NCBI RefSeq assembly: GCF_000002075.1
Contig: NW_004797731.1
Coordinates: forward strand, 134,533 to 198,532
DNA length: 64,000 nt
Direction: 5' to 3'
Source of the DNA: Aplysia californica
Lineage: Eukaryota; Mollusca; Gastropoda; Aplysiida; Aplysiidae
In this document: in pieces, positions 63,272 through 64,000 of the stretch
Numbering within the stretch: the first letter of the stretch is position 1
How the letters are laid out: each line of letters opens with the position of its first letter
Notes under the pieces: generated by a model
Databases searched by the model: none
Seen by the model: only the letters and a program-made list of their open reading frames with translations
Told to the model about the DNA's origin: nothing
Program-made: the position numbers and the translations under genes

Positions 63272-64000
63272 CTGAGAAAAAACAGAACACCACACAACTT
63301 AACTGTCACTCTTTCTTTTACTTTGCACTCTTAGGTTCACAAAGTGATGTGCATATTGTGTTTGATTGTGCAGTGAAAATACATGTATGAGTTTCTGCTT
63401 ATGTGCTAGTATTAATCTAAAGAGCATATTATGTATGCACATTCATGCACATGTATCTTAAGTTAAGATAAAGGAATTATACAGCACAAATTAAGCTGTA
63501 TTGTACAGGAGCGAGGGCTATAGAAATGATGGGCATTATCGATATTACTATAACTATATCTATCTGGTGGAGCGGTTAGTGCGCTCTTCTCAGAAGCGGA
63601 AAGTCCGGATTCGAGCATCAGTTTGGATACAATTTTTTTCCGCCCCTTTCTGCCCACCCAGCAGTAATGGGTACCTGACTTCAAGTTGGGGAAGTAAAAG
63701 CGGCATGGAAAGGAACTGGCCACCCTACCACAATATGCCGAAGGCCCAGGAAGTTGTCTCACTAACAAGGCAATCCCCAATGTCCGGATAGGATGTGGGA
63801 ACAACTTTTTTTTTTACCTATCTGGAATCCATTCACAATTAATCAATACAATAGCTGAAAAAAAGAACATAGCAGTATTAACAGTAGTAACATCTCGCTG
63901 GGATCCACTCAAGGCTGAATTATGCCCTGATTTTAAAAAAAGAAACATAGGAGCAGTTAAACTTGAAATGCAGTTCAAGAAGAATTATATACAGTCAAAA
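63272..64000 (-). other. Intron upstream of exon 1 of the window
   Basis: Contains one SINE (63566-63825); the rest shows no recognised feature. Confidence 0.7.
63566..63825 (+). repeat. tRNA-derived SINE on the plus strand
   Basis: GTGGAGCGGTTAGTGCGC (A box) and GTCCGGATTCGAGCATC (B box) form the head. The body has AGCAGTAATGGGTACCTGACTTC and GGAAAGGAACTGGCCACCC, and a T10 run closes it. CTATCTGG occurs on both sides, a plausible target duplication. Antisense to the DOCK gene. Confidence 0.8.

Overview
The window is eukaryotic. About 55 kb of it is taken up by one long, intron-rich gene on the minus strand, and the rest is introns packed with small transposable elements, microsatellites and poly-C/poly-G tracts. 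The gene is an orthologue of the zizimin (DOCK-D: DOCK9/DOCK10/DOCK11) Cdc42 guanine-nucleotide exchange factors. The exon structure, the tRNA-headed SINEs, the hAT, piggyBac and pogo-like MITEs and the RNase H-bearing LINE suggest a marine invertebrate, most likely a lophotrochozoan such as a gastropod mollusc. That assignment is inference; no species marker was recognised.

Twenty-eight coding exons were found, running from 63271 down to 8318. All have GT-AG borders and the reading phase carries through every junction, giving 1,175 contiguous codons with no internal stop. Exons 1-18 (63271 to 34467) encode the helical middle of the protein. Exons 19-28 (26595 to 8318) encode a DHR-2 catalytic domain of about 470 residues. 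The N-terminal part (PH and DHR-1/C2 domains) must lie beyond 64000. The last few codons and the stop were not found; one weak 34-nt candidate exon lies at 6867-6900.

Layout: 1-8317 is the last visible intron or 3' flank, with MITEs (3195-3434, 6361-6685), microsatellites and pogo-like palindromes. 8318-18856 holds the DHR-2 exons, a LINE 3' end (14745-16136), a TTAA element with an ORF (12384-13072) and, next to it, a decayed copy of exon 24. 18857-34466 is long intron sequence with two exons and scattered SINEs. 34467-49382 is exon-dense and includes a duplicated intronic block around an assembly gap (39240-42295), where one copy carries three insertions and the other keeps the empty sites. 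49383-60097 is a 10.7-kb intron rich in SINEs. 60098-63271 holds the five upstream exons.

The most informative observations are: a SINE family (called SINE X here) whose last 50-60 bases match the 3' end of the LINE at 14.7 kb, suggesting a donor/parasite pair; insertion boundaries of SINE X proved by target-site duplications and empty sites; the relic exon; and several splice sites built from low-complexity or transposon sequence. No bacterial genes, CRISPR arrays, rRNA, functional tRNA genes or retrovirus-like elements were recognised.
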